Of a stretch of 64,000 nt of DNA, positions 20,516 through 28,530 are shown one piece after another (position 1 is the stretch's first letter; every line of letters starts with the position of its first letter). Origin of the DNA: Micromonosporaceae bacterium KJ-029 (GTDB lineage Bacteria; Actinomycetota; Actinomycetes; Mycobacteriales; Micromonosporaceae). A program made the translations under genes and the position numbers. Under the pieces are notes generated by a model. The model searched no databases, had not been told where the DNA came from, and was given only the letters and a program-made list of their open reading frames with translations. The stretch spans positions 62,001 through 126,000 of the forward strand of contig BIFP01000008.1 of NCBI GenBank assembly GCA_005402585.1, in the 5' to 3' direction.

Positions 20516-21271
20516 ATGCCAATCCCCCTTCCCCGGCCGGCCGCGGTCGTCGGTCTCACCCGATCTGCCCTCGACCAGGCCACCACCTTCGCCGCGATCC
20601 CGGCCCGCGCATTCGCCGTGCTCGACGGGGTGGAGGCGCTGCTGGCCCGGATCAACGGAGTGGTGGACCGGGTCGAGCAGACCCTCGACCGCACCGACCG
20701 GATGCTCACCGACGCCGAGGGCGCGGTCCGCGAGGTGGCGGTGATCAGTGCCGCCGCCACCGACGCCGTGGACAACGCCACCAAGGTCGCCGCGGCGGCG
20801 GCCGTGGTGGTCGGCGAGGCCGAGCGGGTGTCGGCCGCCGCCGGGACGGTGATCGACCAGGCCGACCGGATGGCCCGGGCGGCGGCCGGCGTGGTCGACA
20901 CGGCGGAGTCGGTGGCCGGCCGGGCGGCCGGCGCGGTGGGCGTGGCGGCCGAGGCGGCGGCCAGCGCCGCCGAAATGCTGGCCGCGTACGAGCCGGCGCT
21001 GCGGCGGGCCGCCCCGATGGCCAACCACTTCGTCGAGCAGCTCAGCCACGAGGAGGTGGCCGCCGCAATCCGGCTGATCGACGAGTTGCCGAAGCTGCGG
21101 CAGCACCTCACCTCGGACATCCTGCCGATCCTGGCCACTCTGGACCGGGTCGGCCCGGACCTGCACGACCTGCTCGACGTGACCCGGGACCTCAAGCTCG
21201 CCGTGGCCGGCATTCCCGGCCTGGCGATGCTGCGCCGTCGGGGCGAAAAGCTGAGCGACGGTGCCGAGTGA
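20516..21271 (+). CDS. Ala-rich helical/coiled-coil protein
   Basis: A 251-residue protein. After MPIPLPRPAAVVGLTRSAL, residues 40-165 form a long Ala/Val/Asp-rich helix with heptad-like spacing (VVDRVEQTLDRTDRMLTDAE, then repeated AAG-V-D units). The C-terminal third (HEEVAAAIRLIDELPKLRQHL to the end) is a separate helical domain. No enzyme motif, signal or membrane helix. Proteins of this kind occur widely in actinobacteria; function unknown. It is divergent from the amidase operon over about 207 bases (20309-20515) that hold promoters but no gene. Confidence 0.8.
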   Translation: MPIPLPRPAAVVGLTRSALDQATTFAAIPARAFAVLDGVEALLARINGVVDRVEQTLDRTDRMLTDAEGAVREVAVISAAATDAVDNATKVAAAAAVVVGEAERVSAAAGTVIDQADRMARAAAGVVDTAESVAGRAAGAVGVAAEAAASAAEMLAAYEPALRRAAPMANHFVEQLSHEEVAAAIRLIDELPKLRQHLTSDILPILATLDRVGPDLHDLLDVTRDLKLAVAGIPGLAMLRRRGEKLSDGAE

Positions 21272-21331
21272 CGGCGCCGCATCCACGGTGCCTTCCGGAT
21301 CGACGCGCGGCGGCGTCCAGCCGGGTGACGG

Positions 21332-21437
21332 TCAGCAGTCGCCGTCGCGCATCTCCTTGGCCGGGTAACCGAGCCGGGCGAACTCCAGCGCGGTCCGGGT
21401 GGCACCGTCGGGCCGGGCGCGCGGACGGTTGGGCGGG
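21332..21437 (-). pseudogene. Possible rhodanese C-terminal relic
   Basis: Directly downstream of rbsK, an open stretch reads GATRTALEFARLGYPAKEM and then stops after five more residues. This resembles the segment that follows the active-site loop of single-domain rhodaneses (N-(A/G)-(A/S)-(T/A)-K-x-A-L-x-x-A-x-L-G-F-x-V-K-E-L), where an IGG-x-x-x-W motif would normally come next. No active-site Cys loop is present and no start codon belongs to it. It is best read as a decayed fragment; a chance similarity is possible. Confidence 0.4.
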
Positions 21438-22337
21438 TCAGGGCGCTGGCGCGTACAGCTGGTCGATCTCGACCCGGTGCGGCAGCGACACGCTCGCGCC
21501 GAGCCGGCGGACGCAGGCCGCGCCAGCCGCCGCCGCCCAGCGCACCGCGTCGACCAGGTCCCGACCCTCCCCCCAGGCGACGGCAAGCGCGCCGGTGAAC
21601 GCGTCCCCGGCTGCGGTCGAGTCGACGGTGTCCACCTTGACGGCGGGGACGTGTACGGCGGTGCCGTCCCGGTCGCCGTACCAGGCGCCCTGCGCACCGA
21701 GGGTCAGCACCGCCCGGGGCACCAGGTCGAGCAGTGCGTGCGGTTCCTGCCGGCCCCGGCCGGTGTACGCCTGCGCCTCGTTCTCGTTGACCACCAGCAG
21801 ATCGACGGCGGCGAGCAGCTCCGGCGGGAGCGGGACGGCCGGTGCCGCGTTGAGCACCACCCGGGTGCCGGCGACGCGGGCGGCCACCGCCGCCTCGGTC
21901 ACCGTCTCGACCGGGATCTCCAACTGCGCGACCAGTACGTCGGCGTCGCGGACCACCGCGAGTTCGGTCTCGGTGAGCGCGGTCAGCGAGGCGTTCGCGC
22001 CCGGTGTCACCAGGATCGCGTTCTCGCCCTCGGCGTTGACCATCACCAGGGCCACACCGGAGCCGCCGTAGGTGGTGCGCAGCTGGCTGGTGTCGACCCC
22101 GGCGGCGGTGATCCGGGCCCGGAGGGTCACGCCGAACGAGTCCGAGCCAATCGCGCCGAGGAAGGTGCAGGCGGCGCCCGCCCGGGCAACGGCGATGGCC
22201 TGGTTGGCCCCCTTGCCGCCGGGCACCGTGACGAAGTCAGTGCCGAGCGTCGTCTCCCCCGGCCCGGGCAGCGCCGGCGCGGTGGCGACCAGATCCATGT
22301 TCGCGCTGCCCACCACCACGACCCGGGTCTGGCGCAC
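21438..22337 (-). CDS. rbsK: Ribokinase
   Basis: A PfkB-family kinase of 299 residues that phosphorylates ribose at O5. It has the sugar-binding GSANMDL, the di-glycine PGGKGANQA and the ATP-site motif DSTAAGDAFTGA with catalytic Asp245. NENEAQAYTGR is the usual NExE. GTG 22337 has AGGAGG five bases upstream. No ribose transporter or LacI regulator is next to it, so it may serve nucleoside-derived ribose or be a related sugar kinase. Confidence 0.9.
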   Translation of the reverse strand: MRQTRVVVVGSANMDLVATAPALPGPGETTLGTDFVTVPGGKGANQAIAVARAGAACTFLGAIGSDSFGVTLRARITAAGVDTSQLRTTYGGSGVALVMVNAEGENAILVTPGANASLTALTETELAVVRDADVLVAQLEIPVETVTEAAVAARVAGTRVVLNAAPAVPLPPELLAAVDLLVVNENEAQAYTGRGRQEPHALLDLVPRAVLTLGAQGAWYGDRDGTAVHVPAVKVDTVDSTAAGDAFTGALAVAWGEGRDLVDAVRWAAAAGAACVRRLGASVSLPHRVEIDQLYAPAP

Positions 22338-22357
22338 GGGTGCCTCCTGCGGCTGCG

Positions 22358-22416
22358 TTTGTTAATAGGGGGACCCTGCTCTACCTGAGGCGTTAAGAAG
22401 GGGCCCTTCCTTTCAC
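22358..22416 (-). repeat. 58-bp dispersed intergenic repeat, copy B
   Basis: Read on the minus strand it begins GTGAAAGGAAGGGCCCC and follows the stop of the ABC ATPase gene by two bases. It aligns with copy A (17704-17761) over its full length with roughly ten differences. The first half-unit is the better conserved. It lies between two genes read in the same direction, the ATPase and rbsK. Confidence 0.8.
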
Positions 22417-22417
22417 C

Positions 22418-23260
22418 TCAGGCGGCGCGGGCGGTGTAGCGGTCGCCGTTGCGTTCGACGAGCAGCGGCAGGCCGAAGGTCTTGGTGAGGTTGTCGGCGG
22501 TGAGGGTGTCGTGCAGCAGGCCCTGCGCCATCACCGCGCCGTCGCGCAGCAGCAGCGCGTGGGTGAAGCCAGGCGGGATCTCCTCGACGTGGTGGGTGAC
22601 CAGCACCAGCGCCGGGGCGTCCGGGTCCTGGGCCAGCTCGGCGAGGCGGGCCACCAGCTCCTCCCGGCCGCCCAGGTCCAGCCCCGCCGCCGGCTCGTCG
22701 AGCAGCAACAGTTCCGGGTCGGTCATCAGCGCGCGGGCGATCTGCACCCGCTTGCGTTCACCCGACGACAGGGTGCCGTACGTCCGGTCGGCCAGGGTGC
22801 CGACGCCGAGCTGGTCGAGCAGCGCACGGGCGCGGGCCTCGTCGGCGGGGTCGTAGCTTTCCCGCCAGCGCCCGACCACCGACCAGGCCGCGGTCATCAC
22901 CACGTCGCGGACCCGCTCCTCGGCAGGCAGCCGCTCGGCGAGTGCGGCGGTGGTGAGGCCGATGCGGGTACGCAGCTCCGTGACGTCGGTACGGCCGATC
23001 CGCTCGCCCAGCACGTGCGCGGTACCGGTGGTCGGGTGCAGCCGCCCGGCCGCGAGGTTGAGCAGGGTGGTCTTGCCTGCGCCGTTGGGCCCCAGCACCA
23101 CCCAGCGTTCGTCCAGTTCCACCTGCCAGTCCACACCGTGCAGCAGGGCGGTGCCGGACCGGCGTACGCCGACGCCGTCGAGGCTGACCACCAGATCCGC
23201 GTCCACGGGCGAGGGGGCGGGTTCGGCGCTACCGGCGCCGGGGATCAGGTCACCAGTCAC
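22418..23260 (-). CDS. ABC transporter ATP-binding protein (YlmA/ModF-like, stand-alone)
   Basis: A 280-residue ATPase with Walker A GPNGAGKTT, Q-loop region, signature LSSGERKRVQIARAL, Walker B LLLLDEPAAGLDL and the switch His in LVTHHVEEIP. It has one ATPase domain and no membrane helices, and no permease is adjacent on this strand. The tail VERNGDRYTARA resembles YlmA-type proteins of unknown partner. GTG 23260 follows GGATGG by four bases; longer in-frame starts would add low-complexity residues. It could power a transporter encoded elsewhere. Confidence 0.88.
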   Translation of the reverse strand: MTGDLIPGAGSAEPAPSPVDADLVVSLDGVGVRRSGTALLHGVDWQVELDERWVVLGPNGAGKTTLLNLAAGRLHPTTGTAHVLGERIGRTDVTELRTRIGLTTAALAERLPAEERVRDVVMTAAWSVVGRWRESYDPADEARARALLDQLGVGTLADRTYGTLSSGERKRVQIARALMTDPELLLLDEPAAGLDLGGREELVARLAELAQDPDAPALVLVTHHVEEIPPGFTHALLLRDGAVMAQGLLHDTLTADNLTKTFGLPLLVERNGDRYTARAA

Positions 23261-23362
23261 CCGTCCATCCAACCACGCAACGCCGTGCCGCCCCCATGGG
23301 CGGGCGCTGCGGCCGTAGGGTGAGGCGCCGTGTCGTTGCTCACCCCACCCGGAGGACGGTCC

Positions 23363-23395
23363 ATGCCCAATCCTTGTCAAGGACCGCGCGCGTGA
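23363..23395 (+). CDS. Possible 10-residue leader peptide
   Basis: ATG 23363 has GGAGGA six bases upstream, a better ribosome-binding site than the ABC gene that follows. It encodes MPNPCQGPRA and its TGA overlaps the GTG start of the ABC ATPase (GTGA). Translation of this mini-ORF would deliver ribosomes onto the ATPase start. It may be a regulatory upstream ORF or simply a device for coupling. Confidence 0.45.
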   Translation: MPNPCQGPRA

Positions 23396-24402
23396 CCCAG
23401 GTGATTGAGATCGAGGGTCTGCGGAAGACCTTCCACAGCGTGCGCCGGGGTCGACGGGTCGCCGTCGACGGTTTCGACCTGCTGGTCGAGGCCGGTCAGG
23501 TGCACGGGTTCCTGGGGCCGAACGGGTCGGGCAAGACGACCACGCTGCGGGCGCTGCTCGGGCTGGTACGCGCCGACGACGGGCGGATGAGGGTGCTCGG
23601 TGCCAATGCGCCGGAGCAGCTGCCGCGGGTCGCCGGCCGGGTGGGGGCGATCGTGGAGAGCCCGCAGTTCTTCGGCAACTTCACCGCGCACCGCACGCTG
23701 CGGCTGCTCGCCCTGGCCGGTGGCGTACCGGTCACCCGGGTCGACGAGGTGCTGGAGCAGGTCGGCCTGCACGATCGCGGCCACGAGCGGGTCAAGGGCT
23801 ACTCGCTGGGCATGAAGCAGCGCCTGGCGGTGGCCTCGGCCCTGCTCAAGCGCCCCGAGTTGCTGATCCTGGACGAGCCGGCCAACGGGCTGGACCCGGC
23901 CGGCATCCGGGAGATGCGGGACCTGATGCGATCGCTGGCCGCCAACGGGGTGACGGTGCTGGTGTCCAGCCACATCCTGGCCGAGATCCAACTGATCTGC
24001 GACCACGTCACGATCATTTCGCGGGGCCGGCGGGTGGCGGCCGGCCGGGTGGACGAGGTGCTGGCCGGTTTCGACCGCGACGAGTGCCTGGTCCGCGCCG
24101 ACGACCTGGCCCGGGCCGAGGAACTGTTGCTGGCCGCCGGGCTGACGGTGACCGGGCACGCCGACCACCTGGTGGTGAGCGGCGTGCCGGATCCGGCGAC
24201 GGTCAGCCGGACGCTGGGCGAGCAGGGTGTCTGGGTACGCGAGCTGACCCCGCTGCGGCCGGACCTGGAGAGCGTCTTCCTGGAGCTGACCGGCGCTCCG
24301 GCGCAGCCGGGGGTGCCCCGGCAGGTGGACGGCTGGGCGCCGCACCATGACCCGGCCGCCGACCGGGTGATCGACCTCGACATCCGGGGAGTTGACGCGT
24401 GA
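23392..24402 (+). CDS. ABC exporter ATP-binding protein (CcmA/DrrA type)
   Basis: A 336-residue ATPase. Walker A GPNGSGKTTTLRAL, signature YSLGMKQRLAVASALL, Walker B LLILDEPANGLDP and His switch VSSHILAE are present. A C-terminal domain (about 225-336) follows, as in DrrA-type exporters. GTG 23392 has AAGGA eight bases upstream and overlaps the leader ORF stop. Its own stop overlaps the permease start (GTGA), so the pair forms one transporter. The substrate may be a drug, peptide or lipid; bacitracin-type export is one option. Confidence 0.93.
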   Translation: MTQVIEIEGLRKTFHSVRRGRRVAVDGFDLLVEAGQVHGFLGPNGSGKTTTLRALLGLVRADDGRMRVLGANAPEQLPRVAGRVGAIVESPQFFGNFTAHRTLRLLALAGGVPVTRVDEVLEQVGLHDRGHERVKGYSLGMKQRLAVASALLKRPELLILDEPANGLDPAGIREMRDLMRSLAANGVTVLVSSHILAEIQLICDHVTIISRGRRVAAGRVDEVLAGFDRDECLVRADDLARAEELLLAAGLTVTGHADHLVVSGVPDPATVSRTLGEQGVWVRELTPLRPDLESVFLELTGAPAQPGVPRQVDGWAPHHDPAADRVIDLDIRGVDA

Positions 24403-25403
24403 ACCTGATCCGTGCCGAGGTGGAGCGGCTGGCCGCCCGCCGCTTCGTGCAGCTCATGGTCGTGCTGCTGGTGCTGGCGTTCGGGGTGACGGCGGCGACC
24501 ACGCTGGCCAGTTCGCACCAGCCCACCGCCGTGGAGCTGGCCGAGGCCCAACGACAGGCTGCCGAGGTCCGGCGCGGCCTGGAGCTGGAGCACGAAAGGT
24601 GCCTGGCCCGGGATCGGGGCGAGCTACCGGACCGCGACTACTACAGCCACCTGCCGGCCGACTGCAGTCAGCTGGATCCGGCGTTGCGGGATTACCAGCC
24701 GGTGACCGCCGACTTCCTGAGCGGGGTGTTCACCTTCACCCGGCAGGCCGAACCGCTGCTGTACTTCCTGGTGGCGTTCCTGATGCTGTTCGGCTTCCTG
24801 GTCGGGGCGTCCTACATCGGCGCCGACCTGAACTCCGGCGGGGTGGTCAACCTGCTGTTGTGGCGACCGCGCCGGCTGACCGTACTGGGCGCCAAGCTCG
24901 GCACCCTGCTCGGGGCGGTGCTGGGCTTGTCGCTGCTCGCCTCGGCCGCCTACCTCGTCACCTTCTGGGTCATCGCCCAGGTCGTCGGTTATCCCGGCCC
25001 GACGAACGCGGCGTTCTGGGCGGAGTTGGGCGCCATCTGGGGCCGCGGCCTGGTGCTGGTGCTGCTGGTCACGGCGGGCGGCTTCGCCATCGCCACGATG
25101 GGCCGGCACACCTCGGCGGCGCTCGGCGCGGTGGCCGCGTACCTGGTGCTGTGGGAGCTGGGCGGCCGAATCGTGCTGCAGATCCTGGAGGTGGCCCGAC
25201 CGGACCAGCTGATGCTCGCCAGTTACGTCGCTGCGTGGCTGGCCGGGACGATGACCTTCTGGGACAGCAGCGGCTGCAACTTCGGCAACTGCAACGGCAG
25301 CTACACGGTGACCTGGGGGCCGGCGCTCGCCGTCCTGCTGCTGCTCACCGCCGGGCTCACCGCCGCGGCGTTCGCCGTGTTCCGGCGCCGCGACCTGACC
25401 TGA
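24399..25403 (+). CDS. ABC exporter permease (ABC-2 type)
   Basis: A 334-residue membrane protein with six predicted transmembrane segments. The first helix (about 18-38) is followed by a roughly 75-residue extracellular segment (Gln/Arg/Glu rich, with Cys residues), then five more helices from about 118 to the C terminus. GADLNSGGVVNLLLWRPRRL is the typical ABC-2 permease cytoplasmic loop. GTG 24399 overlaps the ATPase stop. The large external loop suggests sensing or binding outside the cell. Confidence 0.9.
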   Translation: MNLIRAEVERLAARRFVQLMVVLLVLAFGVTAATTLASSHQPTAVELAEAQRQAAEVRRGLELEHERCLARDRGELPDRDYYSHLPADCSQLDPALRDYQPVTADFLSGVFTFTRQAEPLLYFLVAFLMLFGFLVGASYIGADLNSGGVVNLLLWRPRRLTVLGAKLGTLLGAVLGLSLLASAAYLVTFWVIAQVVGYPGPTNAAFWAELGAIWGRGLVLVLLVTAGGFAIATMGRHTSAALGAVAAYLVLWELGGRIVLQILEVARPDQLMLASYVAAWLAGTMTFWDSSGCNFGNCNGSYTVTWGPALAVLLLLTAGLTAAAFAVFRRRDLT

Positions 25404-25427
25404 CCGGCTGATCTGATCCCGGCACCG

Positions 25428-25461
25428 CCCCGGGTACGGCAAAACCTTGCCGTACTCGGGG
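25428..25461. terminator. Terminator hairpin after the ABC permease
   Basis: A 15-bp stem with one G-T pair (25428-25442 with 25447-25461) and a 4-base AACC loop lies between the convergent permease and ROK regulator genes. Confidence 0.75.
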
Positions 25462-25540
25462 TCGTGGTGAAGAATTTCTTCACATGGACGGCGACGTGGC
25501 CGGACGGGGCACGGCGGCCGGGCTGCAGGTGCGGAGCGGC

Positions 25541-26716
25541 TCAGCCGACCGTGGAGCCGAAGACCTCGTCCCGGACGGCGTCCAGCGCGGTACGCAGCGC
25601 CCCGCGCAGGATCGGCTCCTCGGTCAGCCCGGTGGACACCACCCGGGGCCGCACCAGCGTGATGGCGGCGACCTCGTGCTGCACCCGCTCGGCCAGCGCC
25701 GCACCGCCGGCCTGGCCGACCTCGCCGGCGAGGACCACCAGCGGCGGGTCCAGCACCACGCAGGTGCTCGCCACGCCCAGGGCGAGCCGGCGGGCCACCT
25801 CGTCGAGCATCGGCCCACCGGCGGTGCCGTCGGCGATCGCGGCCCGCACCGCCTCGGCGGCCACCCCGTCCGGGTAGCCGTGCTCGCGAGCCAGGGCCCG
25901 GATCGCGTCCGCGCCGGCCAGTTGCTGGAAGGCCGGCTTGGCCCGGCGGGAGACGTCACGCGGGATGGTCGCGCCGGGCACCGGCAGGTAGCCGATCTCG
26001 CCGGCCGCGCCGCTGCTGCCGTGGTGCAGCCGCCCGCTCAGCATGATCGCCAGGCCGACACCGGCACCGACCCAGACCAGCACGAAGTCCGACAGCCCCT
26101 GGGCCGCACCGGACTGCGCCTCGGCCACCGCGGCGAGGTTGACGTCGTTCTCGAAGACCACCGGGGTGTCCAGGTCGTCACGGAGCGCGGCGAGCAGGCC
26201 CCGATGCCAGCGCGGCAGGTTGAAGGCGAAGGTGATGTCGCCGGTGCCCGGGTCGACCAGGCCGGGGGTGCCGAGCACGATCCGGCGCACGCTCGACAGC
26301 TGCGCCCCGGCGCTGCTGGCCGCCTGGACCACGGCGTTGTGCACCACGCCCACCGGGTCGTCGGTGTCCCGAGTGGACTGCTCGACCCGACCGACCACCG
26401 CGCCGGTGATGTCGGCGCAGGCGGCCACTACCCGCTCCGGGCCGACGTCCACGCCGACCACGTACGCGCTGCCCGGCCGCACGGCATAGAGCTGGGCGTT
26501 CGGCCCCCGCCCACCGGCCTGCTCACCGACCCGGGTGACCAGCCCACGCTCCTCCAGCCGCTCCACCAACTGCGAGGCGGTGACCTTGGACAGGCCGGTC
26601 AACTCGCCGATCCGGGCGCGGGTCAGCGGGCCCTGCTCCAGCAGCAGCTCGAGCGCGGCGCGGTCGTTGAGGGCCCGCAGCAGACGTGGGGTGCCGGGGA
26701 GGCGGGTCGCGCTCAT
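25541..26716 (-). CDS. ROK family transcriptional regulator
   Basis: A 391-residue repressor. Residues 10-70 form a winged helix (ARIGELTGLSKVTASQLVERLEERGLV). The rest is a ROK sugar-kinase-like domain with GVDVGPERVVAACADI, NDVNLAAVAEAQ and VGAGVGLAIML. The usual metal-binding Cys cluster of ROK kinases (GHxxxCxCGxxGCxE) is absent: the region reads GAAGEIGYLPVPG. It is divergent from a family 3 glycosidase over 142 bases containing a palindrome, so it probably senses an amino sugar and represses that glycosidase and itself. Confidence 0.92.
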   Translation of the reverse strand: MSATRLPGTPRLLRALNDRAALELLLEQGPLTRARIGELTGLSKVTASQLVERLEERGLVTRVGEQAGGRGPNAQLYAVRPGSAYVVGVDVGPERVVAACADITGAVVGRVEQSTRDTDDPVGVVHNAVVQAASSAGAQLSSVRRIVLGTPGLVDPGTGDITFAFNLPRWHRGLLAALRDDLDTPVVFENDVNLAAVAEAQSGAAQGLSDFVLVWVGAGVGLAIMLSGRLHHGSSGAAGEIGYLPVPGATIPRDVSRRAKPAFQQLAGADAIRALAREHGYPDGVAAEAVRAAIADGTAGGPMLDEVARRLALGVASTCVVLDPPLVVLAGEVGQAGGAALAERVQHEVAAITLVRPRVVSTGLTEEPILRGALRTALDAVRDEVFGSTVG

Positions 26717-26730
26717 GCAATGTCCTCGTT

Positions 26731-26747
26731 TTAGTAAACTTTGCTAA
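26731..26747. promoter_or_regulatory. ROK-type operator between divergent genes
   Basis: TTAGTAAACTTTGCTAA is a 17-bp palindrome broken at one pair, in a clearly AT-rich patch of 26728-26755. It is 14 bases upstream of the ROK gene ATG and 111 bases from the glycosidase start. AT-rich palindromes of this size are typical targets of NagC/XylR-type ROK regulators. Confidence 0.7.
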
Positions 26748-26858
26748 CTGTAAACCGACCTGCGAACGGGTAGCCGTAGCGTATCGGCCGGGTGGGAGTG
26801 CGGCTCTCCGCCGACCCGGTACGACCACCGCGCCAGCGGCACCGAGAGGAGAGATCAC

Positions 26859-28310
26859 GTGGGGCTGGATCCAGGACTACGCCGGCTCGCGCTGGGCACC
26901 CTGCTGGCCGCGTACCCGGGACCGGTCCCGCCCGACTGGGCGGTCGACCTGGTCGCCGACGGGCTGGCCGGGCACACCCTGTTCGGCACGAACATCCACC
27001 AGCCGGAGCAGGTGGCGGCCAGTACGGCCGCGCTGCGCGCCGGGCGGGCCGACGCGCTGATCGCCATCGACGAGGAGGGCGGCGACGTGACCCGGCTGGC
27101 GCACGCCACCGGCAGCCCGTACCCGGGCAACGCCGCGCTCGGCGCGATCGGCGACGTGGCGCTGACCCGCCGGGTCTACCAGGCCATCGGCGCGGAACTG
27201 GCCGCGCTCGGCATCACCGTCAACCTGGCCCCGACCGTCGACGTCAACAGCACAGACGACAACCCGGTCATCGGTACCCGCTCGTTCGGCGCCGACCCGA
27301 TCAAGGTCGCCGCACACTCCGCCGCCGCGACCGCCGGCCTCCAGGCCGCCGGGGTGGCGGCCTGCGCCAAGCACTTCCCCGGCCACGGCGCCACGGTGGC
27401 CGACTCGCACCACGAACTACCCACCGTGGACGTCCCGCTCGACGTGCTGCGCCAGCGCGACCTGCCGCCGTTCGCCGCGGTGGTCGCCGCCGGAGCGAAG
27501 GCGGTGATGACCGCGCACATCCGGGTGCCCGCGCTTACCGGCGACGGTCCGGCCACGTTCAGCCGCACCGTCCTGGTGGACCTGCTCCGCGAGGAGTACG
27601 GCTTCACCGGCACGGTCATCACCGACGCGCTGGAGATGAAGGGCGCCGCGCTCGCCGCCGGCGGGATCGCACCCGGTGCCGTGCTGGCCCTGGCCGCCGG
27701 TGCGGACCTGCTCTGCATCGGCGCCAAGGTCGACGCCGACCTGGTCGAACGGGTGGCCGCCGAGATCGTGGCCGCGCTCGGCGACGGCCGGCTGGAGCGG
27801 GCCCGGGTGGAACAGGCGGCCGGGCGCGCCGCGGAACTCGCCGCCTGGACCCGGGCCGCCGGCACGGCCACCGCCACCCCCGCCGACCTCGGGTACGCGG
27901 CGGCCCGCCGCGCCGTACGGGTGGAGGGCGTGCTGGCCGGGCTGGACCACCCGCTGGTGGTGCAGGTGCACGCCGCCTCCACGATCGCCGAGGGGCGGGT
28001 GCCGTGGGGCCTCGGCCCGCACCTGAACGGCACCGAGGAGATCCGGGTGGTGGCCGCCGAGGCCGATCCGGTCGCCCTGCGCCGGCTCGCCGGCGCCCGC
28101 CCGATCGTGCTGGTCGGCCGGCACCTGCACCGCCTGCCCGGCGGCCCGGAACTGGCCGCCGCGCTGGCCGCCACGCACCCGGTGGCCGTGGTGGAGATGG
28201 GCTGGCCGGCCAGCTGGCGGCCGGTCGGCGCACAAGCCTTCGTCACCACGTACGGCGCGAGCCACGCCAACGGTCGGGCCGCCGCGGAGGCGCTGGGCCT
28301 GACCGGCTGA
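26859..28310 (+). CDS. Family 3 glycoside hydrolase, beta-N-acetylhexosaminidase (NagZ-like)
   Basis: A 483-residue GH3 enzyme. Its motifs are IDEEGGDVTRL, APTVDVN, KHFPGHGATVADSHHELP with the NagZ Asp182-His184 acid/base dyad, and the nucleophile Asp256 in TVITDALEMKG. The NagZ dyad points to N-acetylglucosamine-containing substrates such as peptidoglycan or chitin fragments. A second, C-terminal domain (about 340-483) is present as in GH3 enzymes of Gram-positives. There is no signal peptide, so it acts inside the cell. GTG 26859 has GAGGAGA a few bases upstream. It is probably controlled by the divergent ROK regulator. Confidence 0.92.
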   Translation: MGLDPGLRRLALGTLLAAYPGPVPPDWAVDLVADGLAGHTLFGTNIHQPEQVAASTAALRAGRADALIAIDEEGGDVTRLAHATGSPYPGNAALGAIGDVALTRRVYQAIGAELAALGITVNLAPTVDVNSTDDNPVIGTRSFGADPIKVAAHSAAATAGLQAAGVAACAKHFPGHGATVADSHHELPTVDVPLDVLRQRDLPPFAAVVAAGAKAVMTAHIRVPALTGDGPATFSRTVLVDLLREEYGFTGTVITDALEMKGAALAAGGIAPGAVLALAAGADLLCIGAKVDADLVERVAAEIVAALGDGRLERARVEQAAGRAAELAAWTRAAGTATATPADLGYAAARRAVRVEGVLAGLDHPLVVQVHAASTIAEGRVPWGLGPHLNGTEEIRVVAAEADPVALRRLAGARPIVLVGRHLHRLPGGPELAAALAATHPVAVVEMGWPASWRPVGAQAFVTTYGASHANGRAAAEALGLTG

Positions 28311-28477
28311 GCCGGATCACACGCTGCGTCACCCCGCACGGCCAGCACGCCAACCCGCATCACTGCAGCTCAAGTCCACAATTCGACACCAGAGACCGCG
28401 TGGTGGCGACTTGCCGGCCGCCTGTTGAATACGTAGCGTGATCGGCATCGAGCCTCACACGGACCTGGGGGGAGGCT

Positions 28478-28513
28478 GCGGACCGTGGATCCGGCCCGGG
28501 ATCCACGGTCCGC
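28478..28513. terminator. Strong hairpin between convergent genes
   Basis: A perfect 15-bp stem (28478-28492 with 28499-28513) with a 6-base GGCCCG loop. It lies in the 220-base gap between the GH3 and acetyltransferase genes and probably terminates both. The rest of 28311-28530 shows nothing else. Confidence 0.75.
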
Positions 28514-28530
28514 GCCCTGCCGACAGGCTC

